Origin: Turnera subulata
Lineage: Eukaryota > Streptophyta > Magnoliopsida > Malpighiales > Passifloraceae
Reading direction: 5' to 3'
Length of the DNA stretch: 64,000 bases
Assembly: GCA_028386065.3 (NCBI GenBank)
Contig: JAKUCV010000426.1
Coordinates: 65,816 to 129,815 of the forward strand
Shown: in pieces, positions 62,501 to 64,000 of the stretch
How the letters are laid out: each line of letters opens with the position of its first letter
How positions within the stretch are numbered: the first letter of the stretch is position 1
Program-made: the position numbers and the translations under genes
The notes under the pieces: model-generated
What the model was told of the DNA's origin: nothing
The model's input: only the letters and a program-made list of their open reading frames with translations
The model's database searches: none

Positions 62501-63272
62501 CTACAAAAAATACAAACTTCAACGTTAAAAAACATTATTCAATCACCAGATTTTTTTTGCAGGAGTAGAAATATTATGGAGATCTCACCACTAGAAGATA
62601 GATAACTGCGAAGCAAGATCAGGAAATTGCATATGCATATACATTTCCTGCTCCATAAAATGATGTTTGAACAAGTCAGTCCTTGGAAACAGAGGGAGGT
62701 TTAAACACATAAAAAGGAATTATTAAACTCCATAAGTTGAAAGGGAATCAATTCAAACAATTGCCAAAAGACTTCAGTTTTTTCTTTCTCTTAAAGAGAA
62801 CTTATTGTTCTGGATCTAAACCTTGAACAAATCAATAATGAAAGTGGCTGATGAAATAGTACCAAAAAAATACATATATAAAAGTGCCTTCTCCGCAAAA
62901 GCTTGCACAAAGAAATGATGTAAAATACTTGGTTGCTTCATTGAATCTTGGGCAAACCAAAGGTGCAATGATGCTTACAGAAACATTGGAAAAAGGTTTG
63001 AAGTCGTACGTTGAGAATTTACTTAGAAGCCTTGGTTTTTCTCATAACAAGACCAACCAGTAGTTGGTTCTATCTAAAACTAACAAAAGAAGCACGTAAA
63101 AAAGTAGTAAGGACAACAGCAATGTTTTTTTGTTTCCTTCATGGCAATGAAGGAGGGGTAAGGATTTTCAAAGGCATTACTCTTTGAATAACTCAGCACC
63201 TTTTCCCCCACTATGTATAGTGCCAGGCCACTTCGAGAGAGCAACATAGAATGATGAAACACAAAAGGTTAC

Positions 63273-63770
63273 CTTGTCCAAGAATCAATATACCATTTGT
63301 AGCCCAAGGTGTAACTTCTTGTATCTTTTCACCAGAAAAAATTGCTTGGATAACTGACAGAACAAACAGGAATATCTAAAGATTAGCCCTTAAAGACAAA
63401 AAGAAAAGCAGAAAACGTAGGAACTATATTACAACCCGAAGAACCACGTATTAGTAACCAAGACATGTGATTAACTATAATACGGGATGCATGAATTGCA
63501 ACTTGGCATAGATTTCCGGTAGTAATCCTGAGGAAACATTAGAAGCCAAACGTGGCTGCACAATGTTTCATTCAGATATCAACAGGGAAAAGCCATATGA
63601 AGTTAAACTCAAAATTTCCACCAGTGTTTTGGGAAAAATAAAACCTGAGATTTGAGTAGGATTTTCCTGACTATCCTCTCCATCAGTTTTATTAACAGTG
63701 GCGTCAACCTCCGATACAGTCATGACATGCAAAGAATAGAGTCCATCTGACACCCAAACCGTTTGAATTC
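63273..63770 (-). CDS. Candidate exons of an unresolved gene running off the right edge
   Basis: 63645-63770 encodes GIQTVWVSDGLYSLHVMTV followed by an acidic linker, and 63273-63353 joins it in phase through GT-AG sites (QAIFSGEKIQEVTPWA, then NGILILGQ). The short beta-rich style resembles a propeller or luminal domain. By Arabidopsis gene order the neighbour of the preceding gene would be GEX3, a gamete-expressed propeller protein, but I see no decisive motif. Further exons should lie right of the window, and the 3' end is unclear. Confidence 0.35.
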
Positions 63771-64000
63771 CTGCAGATGATGGCAAGTTTTATTAAATCT
63801 GAGAAAAGGATGGCTAATATAAGAGAACTGTTCTACTACATCTAAAGAAGTATCCATGAATCATAACAAGAACAGAGCCCAGCCATTGCTTAAATAGGTA
63901 AAAAGTCAATCCACAATCATACTTTCATATGACCCCACAAACACTTCAATAAAGGGCAATCGTAAAACCTTAAGCCAGAATTCACATACTGGAGGAAACA

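Overview
This window is nuclear DNA of a flowering plant, most likely a eudicot. The evidence is intron-rich genes with GT-AG splice sites and AT-rich introns, plant-only families (AWPM-19, APE1/DUF2854, plant carboxylesterase, RCC1/UVR8-like), and plant-type LINEs, SINEs, MITEs and LTR remnants. Nothing in it is prokaryotic. There is one ambiguous base near 8530.

Layout. 0.2-1.3 kb: intronless carboxylesterase (-). 1.4-12.3 kb: a mobile-element sink with a SINE, a decayed copia element, a 2.8-kb solo LTR with a perfect 5-bp target duplication, and a MITE. 12.3-16.8 kb: CCT6, chaperonin zeta (+, 15 exons). 17.6-19.9 kb: CMC1-like twin-CX9C protein (-, 3 exons). 20.9-24.5 kb: broken LINE carrying a 502-bp insertion with a 27-bp palindromic minisatellite. 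25.4-28 kb: 14-3-3 gene (+) with a leader intron. 29.0-33.0 kb: RCC1-repeat protein (+, 11 exons). 33.7-34.7 kb: AWPM-19/PM19-like membrane protein (-) with an upstream ABRE-RY module. 35.2-39.2 kb: three tandem copies of the 3' part and flank of the next gene, one split by a young-looking 5'-truncated LINE. 38.9-41.9 kb: chloroplast-type rhomboid-like protein (-) whose catalytic serine position is threonine. 42.75 kb: SINE. 43.4-49.3 kb: CDCA7-like zinc-finger/DDT protein (+) behind a duplicated promoter segment and an E2F site. 50.6-53.4 kb: APE1-like thylakoid protein (+). 56.5-57.9 kb: plant-specific protein of unknown function (-). 61.4-64 kb: exon-like pieces of one or two unresolved genes (-).

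The coding genes are mostly single housekeeping or chloroplast genes, not a pathway. From memory, the order carboxylesterase 17, CCT6, CMC1-like, 14-3-3 and RCC1 matches Arabidopsis At5g16080-At5g16040, and the protein at 56.5-57.9 kb may be At5g16030-like. RBL9, the CDCA7-like gene and APE1 match loci near At5g38510-At5g38690. The window would then hold two Arabidopsis blocks side by side. For the spliced genes with complete models, exon boundaries were read by eye from splice sites, reading frame and family sequence, and the exon lengths sum to whole codons.

I found no convincing new molecular system. The most interesting leads are the rhomboid pseudoprotease with its partial tandem copies, the palindromic-minisatellite insertion with non-canonical ends, the duplicated E2F-bearing promoter of the CDCA7-like gene, and the ABRE-RY module of the PM19-like gene.
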